Source of the DNA: Liolophura sinensis
Taxonomy: Eukaryota > Mollusca > Polyplacophora > Chitonida > Chitonidae
Direction: 5' to 3'
Assembly (NCBI RefSeq): GCF_032854445.1
Contig: NC_088295.1
Coordinates: 96,157,805 to 96,221,804, forward strand
DNA: 64,000 bases
The notes beneath the pieces are model-generated. The model ran no database searches. It saw nothing but the letters and a program-made list of their open reading frames with translations, and had not been told where the DNA came from. This document shows positions 41,191 through 54,047 of this stretch, piece by piece (positions within the stretch are counted from its first letter, which is position 1; the number at the start of each line of letters is the position of its first letter). A program made the position numbers and the translations under genes.

Positions 41191-41894
41191 TATTGGTGCT
41201 GTCTTTCTTCACGTACGAAAAGCGTCTGATTTAGTTTGAATCAGTTTTCCGGCCATCGATGTTTTAATATATACAAAGGATCTAAATAAGCACTCCGCTG
41301 GGTGTTAAAGTTATATATTTGCTGGCAACAAACCTTTGTATACTACTGGCAGAAAGGTGGATAGAATAGAGGGAAAGCTCAATGAAGCAGTAAACCCATG
41401 GCGTTAAAATGACAAAACATGTGTTAATGCTGACAAAAGAAAGTGTACGTGTACCATCGTTACAACTCATTAAAAGATAGCCCATTTACCTAGTAAATTA
41501 AAACTTGACGTAAATTTTGGTGGTGTGCCTCTTGAAAAAGTGGAACAACATAAAGTACTAGGTTTTATGGTAAAATATAACTTATCTTGATAAAGTCATA
41601 ATGACATGCTTGCAAGTTTTTACCATTTGATGCAAAGAAAACAATTTTATAACAGTTTTATTTTGCCACATATGGATTATTGTCTTTCTGTTGGGCGGAT
41701 CAAAGTCTGAATCTTATTTATCAAGGTTGGAATTACTCCAGAAAAGCATTATATACGACTTACTTTCGATGTTGAGGCTGTTATAAACTCTCCTGATTTA
41801 AGTAGGAAACACGGTGGTTTCCAATAACCTGTGTTTAAATGTGCCTCAACGGTGTCGCCCCAAGTTATATGTGTAAGATATTTTTAATGTAAAT
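41191..41894. other. Unique AT-rich sequence
   Basis: No domain-bearing ORF. The stretch around 41500-41830 has a few coding-like words but no continuous frame. Confidence 0.4.
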
Positions 41895-43435
41895 GTACAG
41901 GACAAACAATTACGATCGTCCAGGCATGAGTATCGACAGAGACAGAAAAAGACGATCATCCAGTCGTGAGTATCGACAGGGTAGACAATTACGATCGTCT
42001 AGTTGTGAGTATCGACCAGACAGACAATTATGATCGTCCAGTCGTGAGCATCGACAGGACAGACAATTTTGATCGCCCAGTCGTGAATATCGACAGGACA
42101 TACAATTACGATCGTCCACTTGTAAGTATCGATAGAGACAGACAATTATGATCGTCCAGTCGTGAGCATCGACAGGACAGACAATTTTGATCGCCCAGTC
42201 GTGAATATCGACAGGACATACAATTACGATCGTCCACTTGTAAGTATCGATAGAGACAGACAATTATGATCGTCCAGTCGTGAATATCGACGGGACAGAC
42301 AATTATGATCGTCCAGTCGTGAATATCGACAGGACTTACAATTATGATCGTCCACATGTAAGTATCGATAGAGACAGACAATTTTGATCGCCCAGTCGTG
42401 AATATCGACAGGACAGACAATTACGATCGTCCACTTGTAAGTATCGATAGAGACAGACAATTACGATCGTCCACTTGTAAGTATCGATAGAGACAGACAA
42501 TTATGATCTTCCAGTCGTGAATATCGACAGGACATACAATTATGATCGTCCACATGTAAGTATCGATAAAGACAGACAATTTTGATCGCCCAGTCGTGAA
42601 TATCGACAGGACAGAAAATTACGATCGTCCACTTGTAAGTACCGACCGGACAGACAATTATGATCGTCCAGTCGTGAGTATCGACAGGACAGACAATTAT
42701 GATCGTCCAGTCGTGAGTATCGACAGGACAGACAATTATGATCTTCCAGTCGTGAGCATCGACAGGACCGACAATTATGATCGTCCACTTGTAAGTATCG
42801 ATAGAGACAGACAATTATGATCGTCCAGTCGTGAATATCGACAGGACATACAATTATGATCATCCAGTCGTGAGTATCGACAGGACAGACAATTATGATC
42901 GTCCAGTCATGAGCATCGACCGGACAGACAATTATGATCTTAGAGTCGTGAATATCGACCGGACAGACAATTATGATCGTCTAGTCGTGAGCATCGACAG
43001 GACAGACAATTAAGATCGTCCACTTGTAAGTATCGATTGAGACAGACAATTATAATCGTCCAGTCGTGAGTATCGACCGGACAAACAATTATGATCGTCC
43101 AGTCGTGAGTATCGACAGGACAGACAATTATGATCGTCCAGTCGTGAGTATCGACCGGAGAGACAATTATGATCGTCCAGTCGTGAGTATCGACAGGACA
43201 GACAGTTATGATCGTCCAGTCGTGAGTATCTACCGGACAGACAATTATGATCGTCCAGTCGTGAGCATCGATAGAGACAGACAATTATGATCGTCCAGTC
43301 GTGAGTATCGACCGGACAGACAATTATGATCGTCCAGTCGTGAGTATCGACAGGACAGACAATTACGATCGTCCAGTCGTGAGTATCGACAGGACAGACA
43401 ATTATGATCGTCCAGTCGTGAGCATCGACAGCCGC
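41895..43435. repeat. 39-bp satellite, about 39 units
   Basis: The unit 'gacaattatgatcgtccagtcgtgagtatcgacaggaca' repeats over 1.5 kb. A variant unit ends 'cacttgtaagtatcgatagagaca'. As 39 is a multiple of three, frames on both strands stay open and translate as 13-residue repeats. Confidence 0.95.
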
Positions 43436-43774
43436 GAGATTTTAAGGTACCGATTTCACGTCCTGCATTGGAAAGTCAATCTTTTAGGATTCAAGGTGCA
43501 CGTCCTTTCAACGTACGGCCTATTATACAATTTCAGTTCAATCTCATAAATGTGCATGTAGACATGATTATTTACAGAAATTTTTAAATGCGTCATTTCC
43601 AGTTATACTTTTCACCCGTTTCATGTATCCAACCATACTTTATACTGCTCATACGTATTTATTGCAGTTCTTGTTTGTTTAATGTATATTTATTGTTTCT
43701 GCTCTCGGTCCACATGAAAACAGGCTGATCCTACATGAAGCAATCGAGTTCAAATAAAGTACATTATTTTTATT
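43436..43774. other. No identifiable feature
   Basis: AT-rich spacer between two satellite blocks. Confidence 0.4.
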
Positions 43775-44190
43775 ATCAAGTCACTACTATGTATGATCTA
43801 GATGAAAACTATGGCAGCGTAGCAAACACATAAAGTCACTGCTATATATGGTCTAGACGAACACTATGGCAGCACACCAATCACATCAAGTCACTACTAT
43901 ATATGGTCTAGACGAAAACTATGGAAACATACAGCACACATCAAGTCACTATTGTATATGGTCTAAAACTGTGACAGCGTACGGAACACATCATGTCAGT
44001 ACTATATATGGTCTAGACGAGAACTATGGCGGCATACGGAACACATCACGTCACTACTATATATGGTCTAGATGAAAACTATAGCAGTATACAGAACACA
44101 TAAACGAAAACTATAGCAGTATACGGAAAATTTGTTAAATCTATATATGGTCTAAACGAAAACTATGGCAGCATACGGGACATATCATGA
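43775..44190. repeat. 55-bp satellite, block 2
   Basis: Same unit as at 25430-26035, including the 'tcacatcaagtcactactatatat' variants. It lies right of the Polinton and the 39-bp array. Confidence 0.9.
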
Positions 44191-45294
44191 CCTTTTGTAA
44201 ACGTTGTGGCGGCCATGTTTTCCTTCCCTCAGCCCTGCTAGTCATGTGACTAGACTTGTAGAGTATTTTAGCCATCTTTTGATATTTTGCTATGATGTAA
44301 CGTTTTTGTTTATGCTCAGTAACATAATGCACTATTGGTTGTTATTGTCTGAGCACATTACAATGTATTTTCCGCAGATAAAGCCAGGTACTACTTGTAT
44401 AACTTTGCGTAGGAACACTATTTTTGGAGGTTGTGCGGTCCTTCGGAAAGCGGGAACATTTAAACAGGTCATCAAGTACTTCCTAGCAAAGTAGGCTTAA
44501 TACATGTGTACAACAGCACTGAAATACCTTTTCACTGTGTGTGTATCATATTAATTAACCATAGTTACTATTTTAATCTATTAATTATTGAAGTGTCATT
44601 AGACACTAAGAGCATTCGTTATCACAATACGCTGTTCTGTGACTACGGATTGATATACTTTTGAGTGGAAATCAGGGTACTTTGATCCTAGTATAGAAAG
44701 TCCCTTTGCATCGCAAGAAGATCCACCCGGTGTCTTCTCATATTCCTAGAACTTGTCATTGTTTACATAAGTAGTTCTTGCGTTGCCAAATTCGTCACGA
44801 TTGCAACAAGCGTTGATTGGTTGACTGCTGTCACGTGACTTGACTTGCATGCCTATTAATACTGGCTGAGATGCGTATTTGGCAGATAGAATCAGAATGG
44901 CTTCCTATTAACATATCGGGATAAAAGCAATAATGCTGCTTACATTGTATATGCTATATTGGACTTTACCTGGGATATATACACTACGGCATATATAGTA
45001 CCACATTTACATGTATACGTTTACACATTTACATTTACAGTAGTGTGCAGTTTAAGTTTATCCTTGTTTAAGTATACACCTTTAACAAGGATACCTGAAT
45101 TTCTGTGTGCTATCTCCCCATGGCTGAACTGTGTGTTAACTAAGCCATTCATCTCATAGTCAGCTGAACTTGTTGATTTCATTCATCGACGGCCATTGCA
45201 TCATCATGGGAATTTGATTCATTGCTCGATCGATTCATTTATCACAAATCCTAGCTTGGGTGGGAAATTCTAAGGTGATTTGCAGCAACTTTCA
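44191..45294. other. No identifiable feature
   Basis: About 1.1 kb. A 96-codon frame at 44204-44494 shows no recognisable domain. Confidence 0.4.
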
Positions 45295-46880
45295 CACGAC
45301 TACATATTGTCTAGATGAAATCTATAGCAGCATACCAAATACATTCATTCCCTACTATATATCGACTATACGAAAACTATGGCAACATACGAAAAAAATC
45401 ATATCAAAATTATATACGATATAGACAAAAACTATAGCAGCATATGGAACACATCATGTCAAAACTGTAGATACAGTCTACACAAAACTATGGCAACATA
45501 TAGAACACATAAAGTCCTCACTATATATGGTTTAGACGAAAACTATGGCTAGACAAAAACTATAGCAGCATACGGAACACATCATGTCAAAACTGTAGAT
45601 ACAGTCTACACAAAACTATGGCAACATATGGAACACATAAAGTCCTCACTATATATGGTTTAGACGAAAACTATGGCAGTATACTTGAACACATCATGTC
45701 AGCACTATAAATGGTAACCCTGCTGGTCATGTGACTAGACTTGTAGAAAATTATGGCAGTATAAAAAAGACACCATGTCAACACTACGTATGATCTACAC
45801 GAAAACTATGGCAGCATACGGAACACATCATGTCACTGCTGGATATGGTCTAGACAAAAACTGTATCGACATACGGAACACATCAAGCCACTACTGTATA
45901 TTTATTTATTTATTTGATTGGTATTTTACGCCGTACTCCAGAATATTTCACTTATACGACGGCGGCCAGCATCATGGTGGGAGGAAACCGGGCACAGCCC
46001 GGGGGAAACCCACGGCCATCCGCAGGCTGCTGACAGACCTTCGGAAGGCGGCATAAGCTGGACTTGAACTCACAGCGACCGCATTGGCGAGAGGCTCCTG
46101 GGCCATTACTCTGCGCTAGCGCGCTAACCAATTGAGCCACGGAGGCCCCCACTATTATATATGATCTAGACGAAAACTATAGAAACATACAGATCATGTC
46201 AAAACTATATATGGCCTAGAAAAAAGTATGGTATCATATGGAACACATCATTTCAGTACTATATATGGTCTAGACAAAAACTATGGCAGCATACAGAACA
46301 CATCATGTCACTCCTATATGTGATCTATACTAAAACTATGTCAACATACGAAACACATGTTATCAAAGGTATATCCAATCTAGACGAAAACTTTGGAAGC
46401 ATACGAAACACATGTCAAAACTATGTACGACTTAGACAAAAACTATGGCAATATGCGGAACACATCATGTCACTACCATATATGGTCTAGAAAAGTATGA
46501 AAGCATACGGAACACACGTCACTACAAAATATGGTTTAGATAAAAGCTATTGCAGCATACGGAACAGATCATATCACTACCATATATGGTCTAGAAAAGT
46601 ATGAAAGCATACGGAACAGATCATGTCACTACCATATATGGTCTAGAAAAGTATGAAATCATACGGAACACACGTCACTACAAAATATGGTTTAGATAAA
46701 AGCTATTGCAGTATACGGAACAGATCATGTCAAAATTAGATATGATCCATGTAAAAACTATGGTAGCATAGAGAACACATCATATCATTACTGTATATGC
46801 TCTAGACAAAAACTATGACATTGTACGAAACACAACCTGTCATTACATATATGATTTAGACGAAACCTATGGTAGCATAG
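45295..46880. repeat. 55-bp satellite, block 3 (diverged, split by a SINE)
   Basis: About 25 diverged units with frequent indels, interrupted at 45901-46148 by a SINE. Confidence 0.88.
45901..46148 (-). mobile_element. SINE (family 1), full length, inserted in satellite
   Basis: Has the (tttat)n tail, body and tRNA-like head ('accaattgagccacggaggcc' reversed). Flanked by 'ccactactgtata' at 45888-45900 and 'ccactattatata' at 46149-46161, a 13-bp target duplication with two differences. Confidence 0.92.
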
Positions 46881-47459
46881 GGTGAAGATTTCATATACGG
46901 AGCGTAAAATCAGAGCAGCGACGACAGTGCGATTGTTGACGCATGATTAAAAGTAACGGATGAAATACATTTCTTGTGAGTTTACCTCAGTTAGGGTTCT
47001 GTTCTAACATGCAATAACATTGCAATACTGGAAAGTAACCGCCTTTCGTGATGCTGAGTCCACCAGAACTTTCAGGATAGAGAGTAACACCACGGGAATA
47101 TTATAAAGTCTATTTCTTTTAAGGTCTCGCACAATATCTGTACATTCGGTCATACTGGATACCAAAATTGTCTCGCGCAACACCGCAAGCTTTGTACTTT
47201 GACATGTAGAGCTTAAATACTGCTGCAATGAAAATGTAGATGGAACCCTTTTTATAAATTATATTGTTAAAATAAAACTGACGTAAAGTCACGTTGGTAG
47301 CAAGGGCAAATAAACTGGACTAAATGCAGCCGCGTTTCGTTCACACGAGCGACGCCAAAATGACTCAAAGCCACTTTCGAATTCAAACCAGCTTGACAAC
47401 TGGCTATACGATTTAAAACGGTTTAGATTTGATTGGGATTAAATTGTGGCCGTGTGAAT
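46881..47459. other. No identifiable feature
   Basis: Unique AT-rich sequence between two satellite blocks. Confidence 0.4.
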
Positions 47460-47945
47460 GGGGCATTATGGTCTAGACAAACAAGGTAGCAGTATATGGA
47501 ACATCTGCTGTCACCACTATATATTGTCAAGACAAACACTAAAGCAGCATATGGAACATCTGCTGTCACAACTACATATAGCCTAGACAAACACCGTAGC
47601 AGTATGTGGAGCATCCGCTGTCACAACTATATATGGTCAAGACCAACACTATAGCGTCATATGGAACGTCCGCTGTCACAACTATATATGGTCAAGGCCA
47701 ACACTATAGCGTCATATGGAACATCCGCTGTCACAACTATATATGGTCAAGACCAACACTATAGCAGCATATAGAGCATCCGCTGTCACAACTATATATG
47801 GTCAAGACGAACACTATAGCAGCATATGGAGTATCCGCTGTCACAACTATATATGGTCAAGACGAACACTATAGCATCATATGGAACATCCGCTGTCACA
47901 AGTATATATGGTCAAGGCGAACTGTATAGCATCATACTACATAGT
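47460..47945. repeat. 55-bp satellite, variant B, block 4
   Basis: Units read 'gtcacaactatatatggtcaagacgaacactatagcagcatatggaacatccgct' (55 bp). They share the 'ctatatatggtctaga.gaa.actat' core with blocks 1-3 but have a distinct 3' half. Confidence 0.92.
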
Positions 47946-48080
47946 CACAACTACTTTTGACTCTCCTGAACCCCCGTCCAGATCCGCCACTGGTGGCGTA
48001 TGGTCCATGTGTCACAACTACTCAGCACTTCCCTGATACCTCGTCCAGACTCGCCACTGGCAGCGTATGCGCCATGTGTA
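47946..48080. repeat. 67-bp repeat, two units
   Basis: 'acaactact...gactctcctgaacccccgtccagatccgccactggtggcgtatggtccatgtgtc' units, period about 67 bp, placed inside variant-B 55-bp satellite. Confidence 0.8.
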
Positions 48081-48440
48081 GTTTATCTGCTGTCACATCT
48101 ATATATGGCCTAGACGAACACTGAAGCAGCATATGGAACATCCGCTGTCGCAACTATATATGGTCTAGACAAACACAATAGCAGCATATGGAACATCCGC
48201 TGTCACATCTATATATGGCCTAGACGAACACTATAGCAGCATATGGAACATCCGCTGTCACAGTTATATATGGCCTAGACGAACACTATAGCAACATATA
48301 GACCATTCGCTGTCACAGCTATATATGGCCTAGACGAACACTATAGCAACATATAGACCATTCGCTGTCACAGCTATATATGGCCTAGACGAACACTATA
48401 GCAGTGTATGGAACATCCGCTGTCACAACTACATATGGTC
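48081..48440. repeat. 55-bp satellite, variant B, block 5
   Basis: About six units with 'gtcacatctatatatggcctagacgaacactatagcagcatat'. Confidence 0.9.
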
Positions 48441-48740
48441 TAGGACCTCGCCGTCGATTTAACCATAGTCATATACCTCCTTGTGCTTCCCAAAATTTCA
48501 AGATATATTCCTAAAAAACATTTCTTCTCTTTTGTAATAATGTAGTCTTTTATAGTGCGTTTAACCGAGATCAGGTATGAACTCAAAGAACAAAAGCTGC
48601 TACCCTTTCCAGGGAGAGGCAACTCAGGACTTCCCTGATCTCTTGTCCAGACCCGCCACTAGCGGCGTATTGACCATCTGTCACACCTACTCAGGACTTC
48701 TCTAATCCCGCATTCAGATACACTGGTGGCGTACGGACCA
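48441..48740. other. Unique stretch followed by degraded 67-bp units
   Basis: 48441-48610 is unique. 48615-48740 holds two diverged 67-bp units. Confidence 0.6.
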
Positions 48741-49055
48741 TGTGTCACAACTATATATGGTCTAGACAAACACCATAGCAGTATATAGAATATCTGCTGT
48801 CACATCTATATATGGTCTAGACAAACACTATAGCAGTATATAGAACATCCGCTGTCACAACTATATATGGTCTAGACAAACACTATAGCAGTATATAGAA
48901 CATCCGCTGTCACAACTATATATGGTCTAGACAAACACTATAGCAGTATATAGAACATCCGCTGTCACAACTATATATGATCTAGATGAACACTGTAGCA
49001 GCATATGGAACATCGGCTGTCACAACTATATATGATCTAGACAAACAATATAGCA
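48741..49055. repeat. 55-bp satellite, variant B, block 6 (homogeneous)
   Basis: Several successive units are almost identical ('tatatatggtctagacaaacactatagcagtatatagaacatccgctgtcacaac'), indicating a recent amplification. Confidence 0.92.
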
Positions 49056-49500
49056 GATCCGCCACTGGCGGTGTATGGACCATGTGTCATAACTCCCATG
49101 ATCCCCCGTCGAGAGCCATGTGTCACAACTACACAGGACTCTCCTGACCCCCAAGTGTCACAACTACTGAGCACTTCCCTGTTCCCCCGTCCAGATCCGC
49201 CACTGGTGGTGCATGGACCATGTGTCACAACTACACAGGACTCTCCTGATCCTTCGTCCAGATCCGCCACTGGTGGTGTATGGACCATGTGTCACAACTA
49301 CACAGGACTCTCCTGATCCCTCGTCCAGATCCACCACTGGCGGTGTATGGACCATGTGTCACAACTAGCCTACTCAGGACTTCCCTGATCCCCCGTCCAG
49401 ATCCGCCACTGGTGGTGTATCGACCATGTGTCACAACTACACAGGACTCTCCTGATCTCTCGTCCAGATCCGCCACTGGCGGTGTAAGGACCATGTGTCA
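49056..49500. repeat. 67-bp repeat array
   Basis: About seven units of 'acaggactctcctgatcccccgtccagatccgccactggtggtgtatggaccatgtgtcacaactac', with some truncated. Confidence 0.92.
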
Positions 49501-49690
49501 CAAACTATGTATATGGCCCAGAGAAAACTGTGGCAGCACACAAGCGTAATATGTCATATCACAACTAAGTATATTTCCTAGCTAGAGAAAACTGTGGTAG
49601 CACACAAGTGTAATATGTCATGTCACAATTATGTATATGACCTAGAGAAAACTGTGGCAGCACACAAGTTGAATATGAGACAAATATATG
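49501..49690. repeat. Tandem repeat, about 60-bp unit
   Basis: 'tatgtatatggcccagagaaaactgtggcagcacacaagcgtaatatgtcatatcacaact', three units, again sharing the 'ctagagaaaactgtggcagca' layout with the 55-bp family. Confidence 0.8.
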
Positions 49691-49811
49691 CAGTATACCT
49701 CTTAGATGAAAGCTGTAGGCCTAGATGCGCGCAAGTAGCACATTTTCCCTGTGTAACTATGAAATATATTGTTATGGCCATTTCTGCCAGCACCGTTTTG
49801 TTTTTTCATTT

Positions 49812-50045
49812 TTATGTATTTATTTATTTGATTGGTGTTTTTAGGTCGTACTATAACAAATTTTCACTTATACGACGACGGACGGCATCATCATGAGAGG
49901 AAACCCATGACCATCCACAGGTTGCTTGCAGACCTTCCCATGCACGGCCGGAGAGGAAGCCAGAATGAGCTGGACGTGAATTCACAGCGACGGCATTGGG
50001 TTATTGCGCGAGCTGACGTGTTAACCTCCTGGGCCACGGAGACCC
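49812..50045 (-). mobile_element. SINE (family 1), diverged
   Basis: Contains the tail, the 'acgacgg' core and the tRNA head end ('ctcctgggccacggaga'). Several internal deletions. No clean target duplication seen. Confidence 0.8.
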
Positions 50046-50899
50046 TATATTGTATTTATATATTTCATTGTTATTTACATGCTACTCCATTTTTTACTGA
50101 TGTGATGGCAATGAATTTGATGTGTGGAGGAAATCACAGTGATCTCTGACAATTTATTGAAACTTTCCCACATGGGATGTACAGATAAACACACCATATA
50201 TCTGTGGAAGACAAGTGATCGTCAGCAAATGTAGGGGTGTGATTACAGCCATTAATAGTGGCGATTAACATTCACTAATAAACTAAGGCTGCGTTCATAG
50301 TGATATATTGGATTATGTAATCAGTTACGTAAAGAACTGGAGAATGGATACACCATGCAGCAGTAGAGACTTTTGGAGAAAAGGGCTGCCTAAAATTCTG
50401 CTCAAAGAAACGTAAATTTATGGTCATTTATGAAAGGACAGATATTCAACTTATAATCCGTAGATGGGTAATATCAAAAATCCATCACAAGAAATACCAA
50501 AATAATTTTAGTACCGAATTACACCTGCTTAGAATAGAAAAGAACAGACATCGGATGTGAAATATTTGACATGTGAAAGTAGGGTAGCATAAAATGTAGC
50601 CCAGACCTACATACAGTGCTATTTAAACCAATATTTTCCATAAACTAACGTATTTTTTGCACATGACATTTTTTCTGATCTCTTATTAGAACTTGCAACT
50701 GCACCTGTAGATCACATATTAAATAATTAAATGAATAATTAAGAATAAAAAAATTAATAACATTTAACAACGTTAACCTGAAACTACAGAAAATGAAACC
50801 ACACCAATTCATGACTGAACGCGGTCGGAACGAAAAGCACATTTCTTTTATATATTTGTTATTGAGCCTACTATTATTATTACACTCGTTATATGAGAT
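50046..50899. other. No identifiable feature
   Basis: AT-rich. No ORF with a domain. Confidence 0.4.
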
Positions 50900-51430
50900 T
50901 TGATTGTAGGCTACATGTTGACGTCATCGAAACGCAACCACAGTAGTCTTCAGTGTTGCAGTAAGGAGAATCCCTCGCATTTTCCTAAATGGCGGGGACA
51001 GTGACGTCAGTAAATGATTGACATCGCCATAGCAACCATTTACGTGTCTTCAAATTCCATGAATACGTAATGAGGTCACTCCGGATCGACCCGGCGCCAT
51101 TTTGTCGGCGGAATTTGCCGAGAAATTAATTCCCTTGTACGCTAACCAGTGCTGAAATATATAACGTTGAAATCATGCCCATCGTAATGTTTTCATAAGT
51201 ACCATAAGTAAATCGTATTAAAGTAACCTGACGGATATTAAAAGACAGAGCTCGCAAAATTTAAACTGAATATTTTGCGCGCCATTTTGCGACCATTCAA
51301 TCCAGTCCCACGTCAGGCAAGGGAGAGTTCACCGTGTCCAGGAAAGCGGAATTCCAGGGTTTCCTGCTCTGATCATTTGCCGGAGAGAGGTGTTTTGTAT
51401 TGGTGGCCAAGGATAGGTCTGGTATGTAAT
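50900..51430 (+). promoter_or_regulatory. Promoter-like region of a host gene (CRE, X-box-like, YY1-like, E2F-like sites)
   Basis: Two TGACGTCA palindromes (50919-50926 and 51002-51009), an RFX-type 'cgccatagcaac' at 51026, 'ggcgccattttg' at 51093, 'attttgcgcgccattttgcg' at 51273-51292 and higher CpG density set this block apart from its AT-rich surroundings. A possible splice donor 'ggtctg|gtatgt' lies at 51421. A first non-coding exon reading rightward is plausible, with later exons outside the window. Direction and gene are not determined. Confidence 0.4.
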
Positions 51431-53065
51431 TGTTTTGTGTAGCAGGGCAAAACTGAGCGTTCAGAGCGATCGCGACCAGCCAGCAAGGCCGAGAGGGTTT
51501 ATGTTTTGCTATTATGTCCCCCGTTTAAGTCATGTCTGATCACAGACATCGAGATAGACCCTGTTAGTTTTAAATCGTGTTAGCTGGTGCTCTCCAGAGA
51601 CGTATTTCTTCGTTAGTTTTGTGTTAAATGGTTTTAAATGAATGTTGGTCGAGGAGAATGAAGCGATTGATTTTTCTGTGCTTGTGTATCGGAATTTTTA
51701 GACTGTCAAAATGCAAGGGGCGGCAAAACAGCATGGCCGTGTTGTTATCGTCTGGGCATGCTCAACTCAACTCCACTTCTGTTTTCATGTTCTTAGTTAT
51801 TTCTCTTTCCCACTGGATGTTCTGGTGTCCACAAGCTGCATAGTGGTTCACTTCATTTATGTGAACATTTGTTGTGTGATATGGATATGGTGATCTCTAA
51901 TGGTTTGTCTGTTCGGTCTTATTCTTTACACATCTTTGGCGTCGCACGCTTCTTTTCGATTTGACCGCCATTATCCAGCTTCCGCGTTTGATACATGTAG
52001 CTTGTATTCAAAGTAGGCCAGGAGTTCACGCGAGTGAATCATGTGTTGTCAAAGCGTGCACGATGCCCAATCGTCGCATTGTAAATGAGATTGGAGGCAG
52101 CAAGATCTGCACGTATTTGTTGTTTTAGATATATACTTATGAAGATTCCATTATTTGTCATTTTTCATCAGTGATGTCAAGTCACTTCTATATTAGTGTG
52201 ATGATAGACTGGTTGCCAGTAACTGTTATTGCAGGCAGACATCAAGTCAGTAATTTCACCAGTGTCTTACAACTAACATATTTTTTGGAAACCAATTACT
52301 TCACTTTTTTTATTTTTATTTAATAAAACATTGGCATTGCACACTGCTCTTAGTTTTAGCAAAAAATAATGGAAAAACTTCAGTCAGCTGAGCGCATTCC
52401 TGGCTTGCATGCATCAAATTGCTGTGGCGAATTTCTGATCATGACGAGTTTCACAAAACCTTTCTGGTGATTCATACAGGTATCTACCAAAATGATACCA
52501 GTGTGTGAATATAACAACCATACAAGCAGTAGGTTCATGAATACTAAGGCGGTTACCAGCTACTTTCGTAAAGAAAATTGAGCAGGCATATATAGCCGCA
52601 TACTTTGACCAAAGCTCCTATTTTACTTCTGTCTAAATCCCTGTCAGTAGCTGGTTATTTTTCTAGGGTAGCCTTCTGCTCCAAAAAATAGTGAAAGCCC
52701 TGCTTAAGTATAATCCAACTGTGCGACCCTACAGTGAGAAATACAAAAAAAAAAAAATTTCTGTACATGTATGTTTGCTTTACAGGGCCACTAAATCAAA
52801 ATTGTTCAATATGTTGTCTGTAGTTTTAGTTTTCAACATTATGGACCCATAATCTTTCGCTACCTTTGGCTTTCTGATTTTTTCTTTGAGAAATTTATCA
52901 TTGAAAAGGCCTTTCAAATTGCCTCTACTGGCAACATCAGAAATTTTACTTGTCCCAACTTAGTAACAAAAGTATTACAAAGATGTGAGCAGTGGCATGG
53001 ATACAAGTTAAGCGTTTTCCCCATAAACAGTAATGGGGGAAAATGAGCAATTTTGTTTAGGACGT
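51431..53065. other. Probable intronic or intergenic DNA
   Basis: AT-rich, with oligo(T) runs. No exon with a recognisable domain was found. Confidence 0.35.
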
Positions 53066-53078
53066 CCTATTATTTTGG

Positions 53079-53370
53079 CACCGGCCCCAATAGCACAGTT
53101 GGTAGAGCGTTCGCTTCGGGACCGGTAGATCCAGGATCAATCCTTGATCGAGTGACACCTAAGACTTTAAAAGAGGAAGTTGTAACGACTGGTTGACTTA
53201 CTTGCCTTTGGTAAGTCGTCTCAGTGAAGCAGCACTAAATAAAAGAGCGGTGGAAATCCGTCCTTTAGCAAGGAGGCACATTACACGTACATGCACCCTA
53301 AGGATTCCTTCGTCGTCATATGACTGAAAAATTGTTGAGTACGACGTTAAACCCCAAGCACTCACTGACT
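53079..53370 (+). mobile_element. SINE (family 2), tRNA-derived, with perfect target duplication
   Basis: A tRNA-like head ('tagcacagttggtagagcg' as A box, 'ggatcaatcc' as B box) is followed by a body ending 'gttgagtacgacgttaaaccccaagcactcactgact'. A perfect 13-bp direct repeat 'cctattattttgg' flanks it at 53066-53078 and 53371-53383. This family is distinct from family 1. Confidence 0.93.
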
Positions 53371-53383
53371 CCTATTATTTTGG

Positions 53384-54047
53384 ATGTACATCTGGCATAC
53401 TAAAGATTTCTGTCACAGACTGCTTAAAAACGCACAAAGCATGTTCTTTGAATAAATGACGTGACTTGAGAAGTGAAGTTGATCTTTAACCTGGGTCATT
53501 GTCAGTTTTTGGGTTGTACAGTGAATAGTACATGTATATATAAAAGTAACGTTATACATTTAGAACATTTTTACACACCTTTGGTCTTTTTAGCCATGCA
53601 GTGTACGGCCATATCTTCTGAAGATATGCTCAGCGCAAAGGTAGACATTGCATGAAAAATAATTAACTCTGCATCCAGTTTCTTTGTAGATCATGTTGCT
53701 TTAAAGCAAAAATGGCAAAGCTACTAGAGAAGGAATGTTCGATTGTAATGAATTGATTGAAAACTTCTGTCATGAATTACTTCAGTGTAAATTTGTTTAT
53801 ACACATGAATAGCAACAATCAGGTCTTTGGGTGAATTTTAGCAGCAAGATCAGCCAACTTAGCCATTGGGTTCCCTGTCATGAATTGTGTACTTTAAACT
53901 TCTGATCTCTTTGAATCGGCTTCACTTGAGTCTGAAGATTTTGGCCAAAGATGGGAGAAAATGGAACTTGGGTTGGCTGATTTCATTGCCCTGTATATGC
54001 CAACTGCTTTCTGTTTTAGTTCGATAATGTAAACCTGTGGCTTACAT
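53384..54047. other. No identifiable feature
   Basis: AT-rich sequence without a recognisable exon. Confidence 0.4.

Noticed and set aside
41910-43549. Series of frames with 'SIDRTDNYDRPVV' repeats on both strands
   Set aside because: Produced by the 39-bp satellite period being a multiple of three.
53087-53160. Possible tRNA gene
   Set aside because: The A and B boxes are the head of a SINE with a body, tail and target duplication; the cloverleaf is not continued.
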